A stretch of 39,074 nucleotides of DNA from Micromonospora sp. HK10 (GTDB lineage Bacteria > Actinomycetota > Actinomycetes > Mycobacteriales > Micromonosporaceae): NCBI RefSeq assembly GCF_000982955.1, contig NZ_KQ058899.1:1-39074 (forward strand), in the 5' to 3' direction. Numbering within the stretch: the first letter of the stretch is position 1; every line of letters begins with the position of its first letter. Position numbers and translations under genes: made by a program. Of this stretch, positions 23,434 through 34,844 are shown piece by piece. The notes beneath the pieces were generated by a model. It saw only the letters and a program-made list of their open reading frames with translations, was not told where the DNA came from and did no database searches.

Positions 23434-24372
23434 ATGTCCGACGGGCAAAGGAGCCCCAGCGCCGGTACCGGCCAGATCGTGGTGTCCGGACTGACCAAGC
23501 AGTACAAGAACGTCCGGGCGGTCGACAATCTGTCCTTCACCGTCGAACCGGGACGGGTGACCGGCTTCCTCGGCCCCAACGGCGCCGGTAAGACGACCAC
23601 CCTGCGCATGCTGCTCAACCTGGTCACCCCCACCGCGGGGACGGCCACCATCGGCGGCCGGCGGTACGCCGACCTGACCGACCCGCTGCACTCGGTCGGC
23701 GCCGTGCTGGAGGCGTCGAGCGCGCACAAGGGCCGCACCGGGATCAACCACCTCCGGGTGATCTGCGCGGCCGCGGGACTGCCCCGGCAACGCGCCGACG
23801 AGGCGCTCGCGCTGGTCGGGTTGACCCCGGCCGCGAAGCGCAAGTTCAAGGGCTACTCGCTGGGCATGAAGCAGCGGCTCGGGATCGCGGCCGCGATGCT
23901 CGGCGACCCCCAGGTGCTGATCCTGGACGAGCCGGCCAACGGCCTCGACCCCGAGGGGATCCGCTGGATGCGCGGGTTCCTCAAGGGGCTGGCCACCGAG
24001 GGGCGGACCGTGCTGGTCTCCAGCCACCTGCTCTCGGAGATGCAGCTGCTCGCCGACGACGTGGTGATCATCGCGGCCGGCCGGTTGGTCCGGCAGGGGC
24101 CGGTCGACCAGGTGATCGGTTCGATGGCGCACGGCGGCCGGGTGCGGGTGCGTACCCCGCAGGCCGACGAGCTGGTGGCCGCGCTGCGCGAGCAGTCGGC
24201 GACGGTGGACGCCGACGGGCACGGCGCGCTGGTGGTGACCGGGGTGGACGCCCCGACCGTCGGCCGGGTGGCCCTGGCCGCCAAGGTCGAGCTGCACGAG
24301 CTGACCACGGAACGCCCCGACCTGGAAGGCGTCTTCCTGGAGCTGACGGCCGGAAAGGCGGAGATCCGATGA
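23434..24372 (+). CDS. ABC transporter ATP-binding protein
   Basis: This 312-residue ATPase belongs to an ABC-2 type exporter. Walker A is GPNGAGKTT near residue 48, the signature is YSLGMKQRLG near 145, Walker B is VLILDEPANGLDP near 165, and the H-loop histidine is in VSSHLLSEM near 197. The C-terminal third is the extra domain common in drug, bacitracin or antibiotic-type exporters. ATG 23434 has a GGAGAGGAG ribosome site. Its stop overlaps the permease start as ATGA, so the two form one complex. The substrate is unknown. Confidence 0.96.
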   Translation: MSDGQRSPSAGTGQIVVSGLTKQYKNVRAVDNLSFTVEPGRVTGFLGPNGAGKTTTLRMLLNLVTPTAGTATIGGRRYADLTDPLHSVGAVLEASSAHKGRTGINHLRVICAAAGLPRQRADEALALVGLTPAAKRKFKGYSLGMKQRLGIAAAMLGDPQVLILDEPANGLDPEGIRWMRGFLKGLATEGRTVLVSSHLLSEMQLLADDVVIIAAGRLVRQGPVDQVIGSMAHGGRVRVRTPQADELVAALREQSATVDADGHGALVVTGVDAPTVGRVALAAKVELHELTTERPDLEGVFLELTAGKAEIR

Positions 24373-25193
24373 ACCTGGTCCGTTCCGAGCTGCTCAAGAT
24401 CCGTACCACCAGCACCTGGTGGATCTTCGGCCTGATCACCGTGCCGCTCTGGGCTCTCGCGATGGCCTTCAACTGGTTGCAGACCGAGGCGCTGGCCAAC
24501 GGGGACTTCGGCGAGGTGTCGGCCGACCAGGCCGACCAGATCGACGCGGTCCGCGACGTGGCGAACCTGGCCGCCAACATCTACACCAACGGCCAGTTCT
24601 TCGGCCTGCTCATCGTCATGCTGCTCGGCATCGTGGTGGTGACCAGCGAGTTCTTCCACCAGACGGTGACCACCACGTTCCTCACCGCGCCGCACCGCAC
24701 CGCCGTGATGATGGCCAAACTGATCGCCGCGGGGGTGCTCGCGCTGCTGTTCTGGCTCGGCACCACGCTGCTGAACCTGGCCGTCGGCCCGCTGATCCTC
24801 AACGCCACGGACGTCGGGGCGCACCTCGGCGACGGCGCGGTCTGGCGGGCGGTGGCCCTCAACGGGCTGGCCTACCTGCTCTGGTCGGTGCTGGGGGTGG
24901 GGCTCGGGGTGCTGATCCGCAGCCAGATCGGCGCCACCGTGACCGGCATCCTGCTCTACCTGGGCGGCGCGATCGGCGCGGCCATCGCGATCGGGCTGCT
25001 GGCCGCGAAGTTCGGCGACTGGATCAACCAGCTCCAGCTGCTGGTGCCCTCGCTGGCCTCCGGGCTGATGGTGAGCGGCACCGACATCCCGGGCAACCCG
25101 CCCCGCTGGGCGGGCGCGGCCGTGCTGATCGGTTACGCGGTGGTGGCCGGCGCGATCGGCGTACTGACCATCCGCCGGCGCGACATCTCCTGA
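24369..25193 (+). CDS. ABC-2 type transporter permease
   Basis: This 274-residue membrane protein has six predicted helices: near residues 15-35, 75-98, 117-142, 155-180, 187-212 and 240-262. The N-terminal NLVRSELLKIRTTSTWW is typical of ABC-2 permeases, which begin with a basic amphipathic helix. It pairs with the upstream ATPase by a four-base overlap to make a half-transporter that would dimerise. Export of an antibiotic, lipid or peptide is possible, but no neighbour reveals the substrate. A strong hairpin 33 bases downstream closes the operon. Confidence 0.94.
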   Translation: MNLVRSELLKIRTTSTWWIFGLITVPLWALAMAFNWLQTEALANGDFGEVSADQADQIDAVRDVANLAANIYTNGQFFGLLIVMLLGIVVVTSEFFHQTVTTTFLTAPHRTAVMMAKLIAAGVLALLFWLGTTLLNLAVGPLILNATDVGAHLGDGAVWRAVALNGLAYLLWSVLGVGLGVLIRSQIGATVTGILLYLGGAIGAAIAIGLLAAKFGDWINQLQLLVPSLASGLMVSGTDIPGNPPRWAGAAVLIGYAVVAGAIGVLTIRRRDIS

Positions 25194-25225
25194 TCCACCG
25201 GCGAGCGCACCGCCGCACCATCCGG

Positions 25226-25258
25226 CCCCGACCGGTGACCCTGCGTCACCGGTCGGGG
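25226..25258 (+). terminator. terminator of the ABC operon
   Basis: Perfect 14-base arms, CCCCGACCGGTGAC and GTCACCGGTCGGGG, flank a five-base loop 33 bases after the permease stop. No thymidine run follows, as is common for actinomycete terminators. Confidence 0.75.
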
Positions 25259-25464
25259 TCGTCGTCGCTTAGCAGGACGGAACGGGACACGCAGCGTTTG
25301 CCGAACTTCTGGCATCTTCTGTGAAACCGGCCACCAGCCGGAGGCGAGAATGCCTGCGGCATCCGCACGGCGTAGCCTGGGAGCCGTCTCCCGAGCGCCG
25401 GTGAAACGCGCCCGGGGGCCACCGCGTGACATTCACAACCGCGTGAAAGAGGCGATTAGCGGCC

Positions 25465-29202
<3,738 letters not shown>

Positions 29203-29209
29203 CCCGAAC

Positions 29210-29261
29210 GGCAGCGGCCCGTCCCGACGCCGGGGCGGGCCGCTGCCGTCGGCCGGCCGAC
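29210..29261 (+). terminator. double hairpin between kgd and the DUF6104-type gene
   Basis: GGCAGCGGCCCG (29210-29221) pairs perfectly with CGGGCCGCTGCC (29236-29247), starting seven bases after the kgd stop. Right after it a 14-base perfect palindrome GTCGGCCGGCCGAC (29248-29261) follows. There is no thymidine run. It probably terminates or attenuates kgd transcription before the small gene. Confidence 0.6.
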
Positions 29262-29278
29262 GACGAAAGGACGAACCG

Positions 29279-29458
29279 ATGTACTTCACCGACCGTGGCA
29301 TCGAGGAGCTGGTCGAGCGCCGGGGCGAGGAGCAGGTCAGCCTGGAGTGGCTCGGCGAGCGGCTGCGCGACTTCGTCGACCTGAACCCGGAGTTCGAGAC
29401 GCCGGTCGAGCGGTTCGCCACCTGGTTGGCCCGGCTCGACGACGAGGACGACGAGTGA
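29279..29458 (+). CDS. small acidic DUF6104-family protein
   Basis: This 59-residue protein starts at ATG 29279, with GAAAGGA at ribosome-site spacing. It begins MYFTDRGIEELVERRGEE and ends WLARLDDEDDE. From memory this matches a short actinobacterial family (DUF6104) that commonly follows the 2-oxoglutarate dehydrogenase gene. It is highly acidic, helical and soluble; function unknown. The conserved neighbourhood suggests a link to Kgd, but that is inference. Confidence 0.88.
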   Translation: MYFTDRGIEELVERRGEEQVSLEWLGERLRDFVDLNPEFETPVERFATWLARLDDEDDE

Positions 29459-29500
29459 CCGGCTGACCGGTACGCGGTGCGGTCGCGCCCGCCTGGCTGT

Positions 29501-30019
29501 TCAGCCCGGGCCGCCCGGGCCCGGTCCGGCAACCACCCGTTCGGCCATGGCGTGCGCCCAGACCGCGTCGAGGTCGGCCCCGGGGGGAAACCGGCCGGCC
29601 AGTTCCAGGTCGACCAGCCCGTGTGCCAGGCCCCAGAGGGCGCGCGCCGCGGTCAGGTCACCACCGGTCACCCGCAGCAGCGGCGCGGCGGCGGCCGCCT
29701 CCACGCCGGGCGCGAGACGCTCGCGGGCCAGCGGCAGCCGGGTGGCGATCTCGTACAGCCGGGGATGCCGGAGCGCCCAGTCCCGGTACGCGGCGGCGAG
29801 GGACGGCAGGTCCGGCGCCGCTTCCAGGGCTGCGGCGAGCCGCTGTAGCGCCCGTTGCTGGAGGGCGGCCTCGATCTCCGGCTTTCCCGCGACGTGCTTG
29901 TACAACGACGGCGCCTGAATGCCCAGTTCGTCGGCGAGCCGGCGCATCGTGACGGCCTCCGGCCCGGCGCGCTCCAGCAGTCGTTCGGCGGCGTCGACGA
30001 TCTCCTCGCGGCGGCTCAC
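29501..30019 (-). CDS. TetR-family regulator with WHG-type C-terminal domain
   Basis: This 172-residue repressor has an N-terminal TetR helix-turn-helix (about 3-50: EEIVDAAERLLERAGPEAVTMRRLADELGIQAPSLYKHVAGK). The C-terminal half has the pattern of the WHG/TetR_C_33 ligand domain (ARALWGLAHGLVDLELAGRF). GTG 30019 overlaps the stop of the membrane-protein gene (GTGA). The operon promoter carries two copies of a 15-base palindrome (30450-30489), probably its own operator. The inducing ligand is unknown. Confidence 0.93.
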   Translation of the reverse strand: MSRREEIVDAAERLLERAGPEAVTMRRLADELGIQAPSLYKHVAGKPEIEAALQQRALQRLAAALEAAPDLPSLAAAYRDWALRHPRLYEIATRLPLARERLAPGVEAAAAAPLLRVTGGDLTAARALWGLAHGLVDLELAGRFPPGADLDAVWAHAMAERVVAGPGPGGPG

Positions 30020-30432
30020 CGGCGCGGCTCCGCCACCCACCCGCGGCAGAGCACGAAGGCCAGCACGAGCAGCACCGACAGGGTGCCGTCCCAGATCAGG
30101 ATGCTGCCGGTCCCCTCGATCGCGGCGTTCCGGGCGTAGACCAGCGCGGTCACCGTCATCGCCACCTTGTGGAAGATCACCAGCGGCCATACCCCGCGGT
30201 AGCCCCGGGGACGCACGGCCAGCAGGGCGAAGAGCCCGGCGAAGACCACGAAGCCGTACGCCCGCCACGTCTCCACCACCGTGACGGCGGGTTCGGCGTC
30301 GGCGACCGTGCCGTACGCGCCCACTGCCGCCCCCACCGCGCCGACCGCGGACAGCCAGAGCAGCACCCGGCCGGCCCGGTCCCGGACGCGCCCGCCGTCG
30401 GTCGTCGCCGGTCGATTCGCCACGGTCGTCAC
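30016..30432 (-). CDS. four-helix small membrane protein, TetR-controlled
   Basis: This 138-residue integral membrane protein has four predicted helices (about 22-43, 55-75, 83-102, 112-130), a short basic N-terminus and no motif I recognise. GTG 30432 is preceded by GAGGGGATGCC, a good ribosome site. As first gene of an operon whose second gene is a TetR repressor, it is likely the regulated target, for example a small-molecule efflux or tolerance factor. That is inferred only from the arrangement. Confidence 0.82.
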   Translation of the reverse strand: MTTVANRPATTDGGRVRDRAGRVLLWLSAVGAVGAAVGAYGTVADAEPAVTVVETWRAYGFVVFAGLFALLAVRPRGYRGVWPLVIFHKVAMTVTALVYARNAAIEGTGSILIWDGTLSVLLVLAFVLCRGWVAEPRR

Positions 30433-30449
30433 GGCATCCCCTCTCTGTG

Positions 30450-30497
30450 GCTAACGCTGTTAGCTTAGACGCTAGCGAACGGTGTTAGCCAGGTCAA
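30450..30497 (-). promoter_or_regulatory. promoter with two TetR operators
   Basis: On the minus strand TTGACC (30492-30497), a 17-base spacer and TAGCGT (30469-30474) form a good promoter. GCTAAC-GCT-GTTAGC (30450-30464) lies just after the expected transcription start. A second copy with one mismatch, GCGAAC-GGT-GTTAGC (30475-30489), fills the spacer, 25 bases away centre to centre. Confidence 0.75.
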
Positions 30498-30563
30498 CAG
30501 GGAGTCCGTGATCCCTCGCCGCCGGGCATGGTCGTCGACGAAGAACAGGCCGGCCCCGGCCGC

Positions 30564-30659
30564 GTTCAGCGGATCGCCGCGGCCAGCAGGCCCGGGTTCA
30601 GCGGATCGCCGCGGCCAGCAGGCCCGGGTTCAGCGGGTCGCCGCGGCGAGCAGGCCCAG
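30564..30659. repeat. 32-base tandem triplication of a gene 3' end
   Basis: Three 32-base copies begin at 30564, 30596 and 30628. The rightmost copy holds the last codons and stop of the TetR gene; the other two are downstream duplicates, each again containing a stop. Because 32 is not a multiple of three, the three stops lie in the three different minus-strand frames. Confidence 0.9.
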
Positions 30660-31205
30660 GTAGCGCTCGACGACGGCGGTGGTCCGTTCGGCGTCGCCGG
30701 TAGCCAGCAGGTCGAGCAGGGCCCCGCGCAGCAGCGCCAGGCCGAGGGCGGCGTCCGCACCGCCCTCCCCCGCCCCGCCGGCCACCTCGGCGAGCAGCCC
30801 GAGCCAGTCCTCCACCGTCTGCCGGGCGAAGCCCGCCCACGGTCCGTCCGGCTCGCTCAGCGAGCGGGCGTACGCCTGGGTCCAGAGGACCAGCATCGGC
30901 CGGTGCGCCGGGTCCACCAGCCAACCCCAGGTCGCCCGCACCGCCGCGGCGAGGTCGTCGGCGCCGCCCGCCTCCCGGACCCGCCGCAGCGCGGCCAGCT
31001 CGTCGGCCCGCGCCCGCCCGAGCAGGGCGCGGACGAGCTCGTCCTTGGAGCCGAAGAGGAAGAGCAGCACCCGAGGGCTGGAGCCGATGGCGGCGGCGAG
31101 CGGGCGTAGCGACAGCTCGGCCAGCCCGTGCGCCAGGGCGTACCGGTAGGCGGATTCCAGGAGTTCGTCGCGGCGGACGCTGGGGGGTCGCTCAGGCTGG
31201 CTCAC
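30630..31205 (-). CDS. TetR-family transcriptional regulator
   Basis: This 191-residue regulator has a helix-turn-helix at about 10-58 (RRDELLESAYRYALAHGLAELSLRPLAAAIGSSPRVLLFLFGSKDELV) and an all-helical ligand domain (70-190). It is divergent from the GNAT gene, with a 28-base perfect palindrome between them that is the obvious operator. GTG 31205 is the start closest to the fold; the frame is open further up but runs into the divergent gene. Its last ten codons are part of a triplicated 32-base unit. Confidence 0.93.
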   Translation of the reverse strand: MSQPERPPSVRRDELLESAYRYALAHGLAELSLRPLAAAIGSSPRVLLFLFGSKDELVRALLGRARADELAALRRVREAGGADDLAAAVRATWGWLVDPAHRPMLVLWTQAYARSLSEPDGPWAGFARQTVEDWLGLLAEVAGGAGEGGADAALGLALLRGALLDLLATGDAERTTAVVERYLGLLAAATR

Positions 31206-31210
31206 AGCGC

Positions 31211-31216
31211 TACTCT
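31211..31216 (+). promoter_or_regulatory. -10 box for the GNAT gene
   Basis: TACTCT lies seven bases upstream of the expected start of transcription, immediately abutting the palindromic operator; no good -35 is visible. Confidence 0.35.
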
Positions 31217-31243
31217 GCCACTGAAACGACTGTTTCAGTGGCA
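31216..31243. promoter_or_regulatory. perfect palindromic TetR operator
   Basis: TGCCACTGAAAC (31216-31227) and GTTTCAGTGGCA (31232-31243) are exact inverses around a four-base centre. The site lies between the divergent TetR and GNAT genes and would cover both transcription starts. Confidence 0.85.
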
Positions 31244-31255
31244 GGAGGGGTGTCG

Positions 31256-31759
31256 ATGAGCGACGAGGTCCTGATCCGTCCGCTGGGCCGTCCCGGCGAC
31301 CTCGGCTGGGTGCTGCTGGCCCACGGCGAGACGTACGCCGCCGAGTTCGGCTGGGACACCAGCTTCGAGGCGCTGGTGGCCCGGATCGTCGCCGACTACG
31401 CCGCGAGCCCCGACCCGGCCCGGGAGGCCGCCTGGATCGCCGAGATCGCCGGTGAGCGGGTCGGCTGCGTCTTCTGCGTCGCGGCCGACGACGAGACGGC
31501 CCAGCTACGGACCCTGCTGGTCGATCCCGCGGCCCGGGGCCGATCCCTCGGCGGCCGACTGGTCGACGAGTGCCTCGCCTTCGCGCAACGGGCCGGCTAC
31601 GCCCGCATCCGGCTCTGGACCACCCACCCCCTGGTCGCCGCCCGCCGGATCTACCTCTCCCGCGGCTTCCGGCTGGTGCGGGAGGAACCGCACCACAGCT
31701 TCGGCGCGGACCTGACCGGGCAGGTGTACGAACGGGAGCTGGCGCCGGCCGGCGGCTGA
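31256..31759 (+). CDS. GNAT-family N-acetyltransferase
   Basis: This 167-residue protein has the acetyl-CoA binding motif near residues 85-100 (LRTLLVDPAARGRSLGGRLV, i.e. R-x-x-G-x-G/A variant RGRSLGG). It is followed by CLAFAQRAGYARIRLWTT and the C-terminal YLSRGFRLVREE strand. The acceptor substrate is unknown; small molecules or antibiotics are common for this branch. ATG 31256 has GGAGGGG upstream. Divergence from a TetR gene across a palindrome implies inducible expression. Confidence 0.92.
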   Translation: MSDEVLIRPLGRPGDLGWVLLAHGETYAAEFGWDTSFEALVARIVADYAASPDPAREAAWIAEIAGERVGCVFCVAADDETAQLRTLLVDPAARGRSLGGRLVDECLAFAQRAGYARIRLWTTHPLVAARRIYLSRGFRLVREEPHHSFGADLTGQVYERELAPAGG

Positions 31760-31903
31760 CGCGAGTGGACGAGCCGACCGTTGACGTGGACCGCCCTCGT
31801 CGCGTCCACTGGAGGACAGACAACTCCGGGTCGGCGCGGCGTCACCTGGAGTCGTCGCGAGGACACGGGCGGGTCAGCCACCGCCCGAGGCCGGGAGGCG
31901 GCG

Positions 31904-32704
31904 ATGAACCCCGAGGAGGCCCGCAAACCACCGCAGGACGCCGTGACCGTCCGCCACCTGCGGCTCGGCGTCGGATCGGTCGGCATCGCACTGCCGGTGG
32001 TGCTGGTGGTCGGCCACCAGCTCGTCACCCCCCGGCTCACCCTGCTCGATTCGCTCAGCGGCTACTACCACACCGAACTGCGGGACGTCCTCGTCGGCGC
32101 GCTCTGCGCCATCGGGGTGTTCCTGATCAGCTACCGGTACCGCTGGCCCGACGACCTGCTCGGCACGGTAGCGGGCGGGCTGGCGATCCTGGTGGCGCTC
32201 TTCCCCACCACCGTCGGCGCGGCGGCCGGCACCGTCGGCTCCGGCGACCGGTTCGTCGGCGTGGTGCACCAGGTGGCCGCCGGGGCGCTCTTCGCACTCC
32301 TCGCGGTCTTCTGCCTCGTCCTCTTCACCCGCCCGGATCGGGCCGGCGTGCCGCCGCGCCGCTCGGCGGTCCGGTTCTACCGGCTCTGCGGCGGCCTCAT
32401 CGTGCTGGCGATCGCGCTCGCGCTGGCGAGCACGCAACTCCCGGCGGAGGTACGGCACACGCTCAAGCCGGTGCTCTGGTGCGAGACGCTCGCCGTGTTC
32501 GCCTTCGGCGCCGCGTGGGTGGTCAAGAGCGACGCGTTGTTCCGGGCCACCGGGCCGGCCGGCACCGCCTCCGGGCCGGCCGGGCCCGCCCCCGGGGCAG
32601 CCGGGCCCGCCCCCGGGGCAGCCGGCACCACTCCCGGGGCGGCCGGCACCGCCACCGGGCCGGCCGGCACCACCCCCGGGGCGGCTGGGACCAGGCCCTC
32701 CTGA
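31904..32704 (+). CDS. multi-spanning membrane protein with heptapeptide-repeat tail
   Basis: This 266-residue membrane protein has six or seven helices between residues 20 and 210. Its segments LSGYYHTELRDVLVGALCAIG and YRWPDDLLGTVAG recall a family of small DUF998-like membrane proteins; that link is tentative. After residue 216 come exactly seven heptads of the form G-(P/A)-A-G-x-x-x, then Ser and the stop. ATG 31904 has GGGAGG upstream. It precedes pta by 70 bases and could share regulation, but pta appears to have its own promoter. Confidence 0.85.
   Translation: MNPEEARKPPQDAVTVRHLRLGVGSVGIALPVVLVVGHQLVTPRLTLLDSLSGYYHTELRDVLVGALCAIGVFLISYRYRWPDDLLGTVAGGLAILVALFPTTVGAAAGTVGSGDRFVGVVHQVAAGALFALLAVFCLVLFTRPDRAGVPPRRSAVRFYRLCGGLIVLAIALALASTQLPAEVRHTLKPVLWCETLAVFAFGAAWVVKSDALFRATGPAGTASGPAGPAPGAAGPAPGAAGTTPGAAGTATGPAGTTPGAAGTRPS
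32552..32698 (+). repeat. 21-base coding tandem repeat, seven copies
   Basis: Seven consecutive 21-base units encode heptapeptides such as GPAGTAS, GPAGPAP, GAAGPAP, GAAGTTP and GAAGTRP as the cytoplasmic or external tail of the membrane protein. The array ends one codon before the stop. Confidence 0.92.
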
Positions 32705-32762
32705 CCGGTCCGGGCCGTCCGGCCCGGGAAGAAGGACCCGGGCGGGGCGTACCGCGATCTTG

Positions 32763-32768
32763 TAGCGT
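32763..32768 (+). promoter_or_regulatory. -10 box of pta (leaderless)
   Basis: TAGCGT followed by six bases and the GTG start of pta, the spacing expected for a leaderless transcript. Confidence 0.5.
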
Positions 32769-32774
32769 GAGGTC

Positions 32775-34844
32775 GTGGCACGCAGCGTGTATCTGACGAG
32801 TGTCGGATCGGGTGGGGGCAAGTCGACGGTCGCACTCGGGCTGGCCGAGCTGTTGTCCCGTCAGGTCGAGCGGATCGGCGCGTTCCGGCCGCTGGTCGCC
32901 GGCCGGGGGCCCGACCAGATCCTCGCCCTGCTCACCGAGCGTTACCGGGTGGACCTGCCGGTCGAGGAGCTGTACGGCGTCACCTACGCCGAGGCCACCG
33001 CGCTGGTCGCGGAGGGCCGGCGGGAGGAGCTGATCTCCCGGATCGTGGCCCGCTACCGGGAGGTCGAGCGGCGCTGCCCGGCGGTCGTCGTGGTGGGCAG
33101 CGACTTCGCCGACGGGGACGGGGCCGGCCCTCGCGAGCTGGCCTTCAACGCCCGGCTGGCGACCGAGTTCCGCAGCGTGGTGGTGCCCGTGGTCGACGGG
33201 TTCGGGCAGCAGCCGGAGGCGATCGCGGCCGCGGTCCGCGGGGCGTACCACGACCTGGCCGACCTGGGCGCGACGGTTGTGGCGGTGGTCGCCAACCGGG
33301 TGCCCGGGCCGATGCCCCTGCCCGACCTGCCGGTCCCCGCGTACGCCATCCCGGAGGTCCCCGCCGTGTCGGCGCCGACGGTGGCCGAGGTGGCCGCCGC
33401 GCTCGGCGCCACCCTGCTCGCCGGCGACGACACGGCACTCGACCGGGACGTGCTCGATTACGTGGTCGGCGCCGCGCACGTGCCCACCCTGCTGGACCAC
33501 CTGACCGACGGGGCCCTGGTGATCACCCCGGGCGACCGGGCCGACCTGCTGGTGGCCGCGAGCGCCGCGCACGTGGCCGGCCAGGTCTCGGTGGCCGGGC
33601 TGGTGCTCACCCTCGGTGAGCAACCCGACCCACGGGCGATGCGGCTGGTCGAGCGGCTCAACACCGGGCTGGCCGTGCTCTCGGTGACCAGCGACAGCTA
33701 CGACACGGTGGCGGCGTCCAGCCGGATCGAGGGGCGGCCCAGCACCGCGAACCCGCGCAAGGTGGAGGCCGCCCTCGGCGCCTTCGAGCGCTGCGTGGAC
33801 ACCGTGGACCTGGCCCGCCGGCTGCGGGTCAGCCGCTCCGCCCGGGTCACCCCGTTGATGTTCGAGAACGACCTGATCGACCGGGCCCGCGGGCAGCGCC
33901 GCCGGCTGGTGCTGCCGGAGGGCACCGAGGAACGCATCCTGCGGGCCGCGGAGATCCTGCTGCGCCGGGGCGTGGCCGAGCTGACCCTGCTGGGCCGGCC
34001 CGAGGACGTCGCGCGGCGCACCCGGGAGCTGGGCGTCGACATCACCGACGCGCAGGTGATCGACCCGGCGCGCAGCGAGTGGCGGGACGAGTTCGCCGCC
34101 GAGTACGCGAAGCTCCGCGCCCACCGGGGAATGACCGTCGAACTGGCGCACGACATCGTGGCGCAGCCGAACTACTTCGGCACCATGATGGTGGGGACCG
34201 GCCGGGCCGACGGCATGGTCTCCGGGGCCACCCACACCACGGCGGCCACCATCCGGCCGGCGTTCGAGATCATCCGGACGCTGCCCGACGTCTCGGTCGC
34301 GTCCAGCGTCTTCTTCATGCTGCTCGCCGACCGGGTGCTGGTCTACGGCGACTGCGCGGTGAACCGGGACCCGGACGCCGCCCAGCTCGCCGACATCGCC
34401 ATCTCGTCGGCCGAGACCGCGGCCCGGTTCGGCATCGAGCCGCGGGTGGCCATGCTGTCCTACTCGACCGGCAGCTCGGGCGCCGGGGAGGATGTGGAGA
34501 AGGTCGCGGCGGCCACCGCGCTGGTCCGGCAACGCCGACCCGACCTCCTGGTGGACGGACCGATCCAGTACGACGCGGCGATCGACCCGCAGGTCGCGGC
34601 GACCAAGCTGCCGGACAGCCCGGTCGCGGGGCGGGCCACGGTGTTCATCTTCCCCGACCTGAACACCGGCAACAACACGTACAAGGCGGTGCAGCGCTCG
34701 GCCGGCGCGGTGGCGGTCGGCCCGGTCATGCAGGGCCTGCGCCGGCCGGTCAACGACCTGTCCCGGGGTGCCACCGTGCCCGACATCGTCAACACGGTGG
34801 CGATCACCGCCATCCAGGCCGCCACCGCCGGAGCGTCACGATGA
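32775..34844 (+). CDS. pta: phosphate acetyltransferase
   Basis: This 689-residue long-form Pta converts acetyl-CoA and phosphate to acetyl phosphate and CoA. The N-terminal P-loop domain (about 1-220) starts with SVGSGGGKST and is BioD-like. A DRTGG-type domain (225-330) follows, then the catalytic PTA domain (about 365-689) with LPEGTEERILRAAEIL, MVSGATHTTAATIRPAFEII and SYSTGSSG. GTG 32775 stands six bases after TAGCGT. Its stop overlaps the ackA start (ATGA). Together the pair forms the acetate overflow and recovery pathway. Confidence 0.97.
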   Translation: MARSVYLTSVGSGGGKSTVALGLAELLSRQVERIGAFRPLVAGRGPDQILALLTERYRVDLPVEELYGVTYAEATALVAEGRREELISRIVARYREVERRCPAVVVVGSDFADGDGAGPRELAFNARLATEFRSVVVPVVDGFGQQPEAIAAAVRGAYHDLADLGATVVAVVANRVPGPMPLPDLPVPAYAIPEVPAVSAPTVAEVAAALGATLLAGDDTALDRDVLDYVVGAAHVPTLLDHLTDGALVITPGDRADLLVAASAAHVAGQVSVAGLVLTLGEQPDPRAMRLVERLNTGLAVLSVTSDSYDTVAASSRIEGRPSTANPRKVEAALGAFERCVDTVDLARRLRVSRSARVTPLMFENDLIDRARGQRRRLVLPEGTEERILRAAEILLRRGVAELTLLGRPEDVARRTRELGVDITDAQVIDPARSEWRDEFAAEYAKLRAHRGMTVELAHDIVAQPNYFGTMMVGTGRADGMVSGATHTTAATIRPAFEIIRTLPDVSVASSVFFMLLADRVLVYGDCAVNRDPDAAQLADIAISSAETAARFGIEPRVAMLSYSTGSSGAGEDVEKVAAATALVRQRRPDLLVDGPIQYDAAIDPQVAATKLPDSPVAGRATVFIFPDLNTGNNTYKAVQRSAGAVAVGPVMQGLRRPVNDLSRGATVPDIVNTVAITAIQAATAGASR

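Noticed and set aside
22131..23849. 572-codon minus-strand frame spanning the repeat region and hotdog gene
   Set aside because: It crosses the cruciform and tandem repeats and runs antisense to two well-supported genes; its repeat-derived PxxSxVLQ units come from the 27-base array.
30564..30659. 32-base repeats as a CRISPR array
   Set aside because: The copies are adjacent with no spacers and are explained by duplication of a gene end.
31781..31903. N-terminal extension of the heptad-tail membrane protein
   Set aside because: The extension is polar with no ribosome site; ATG 31904 has GGGAGG and directly precedes the first helix.
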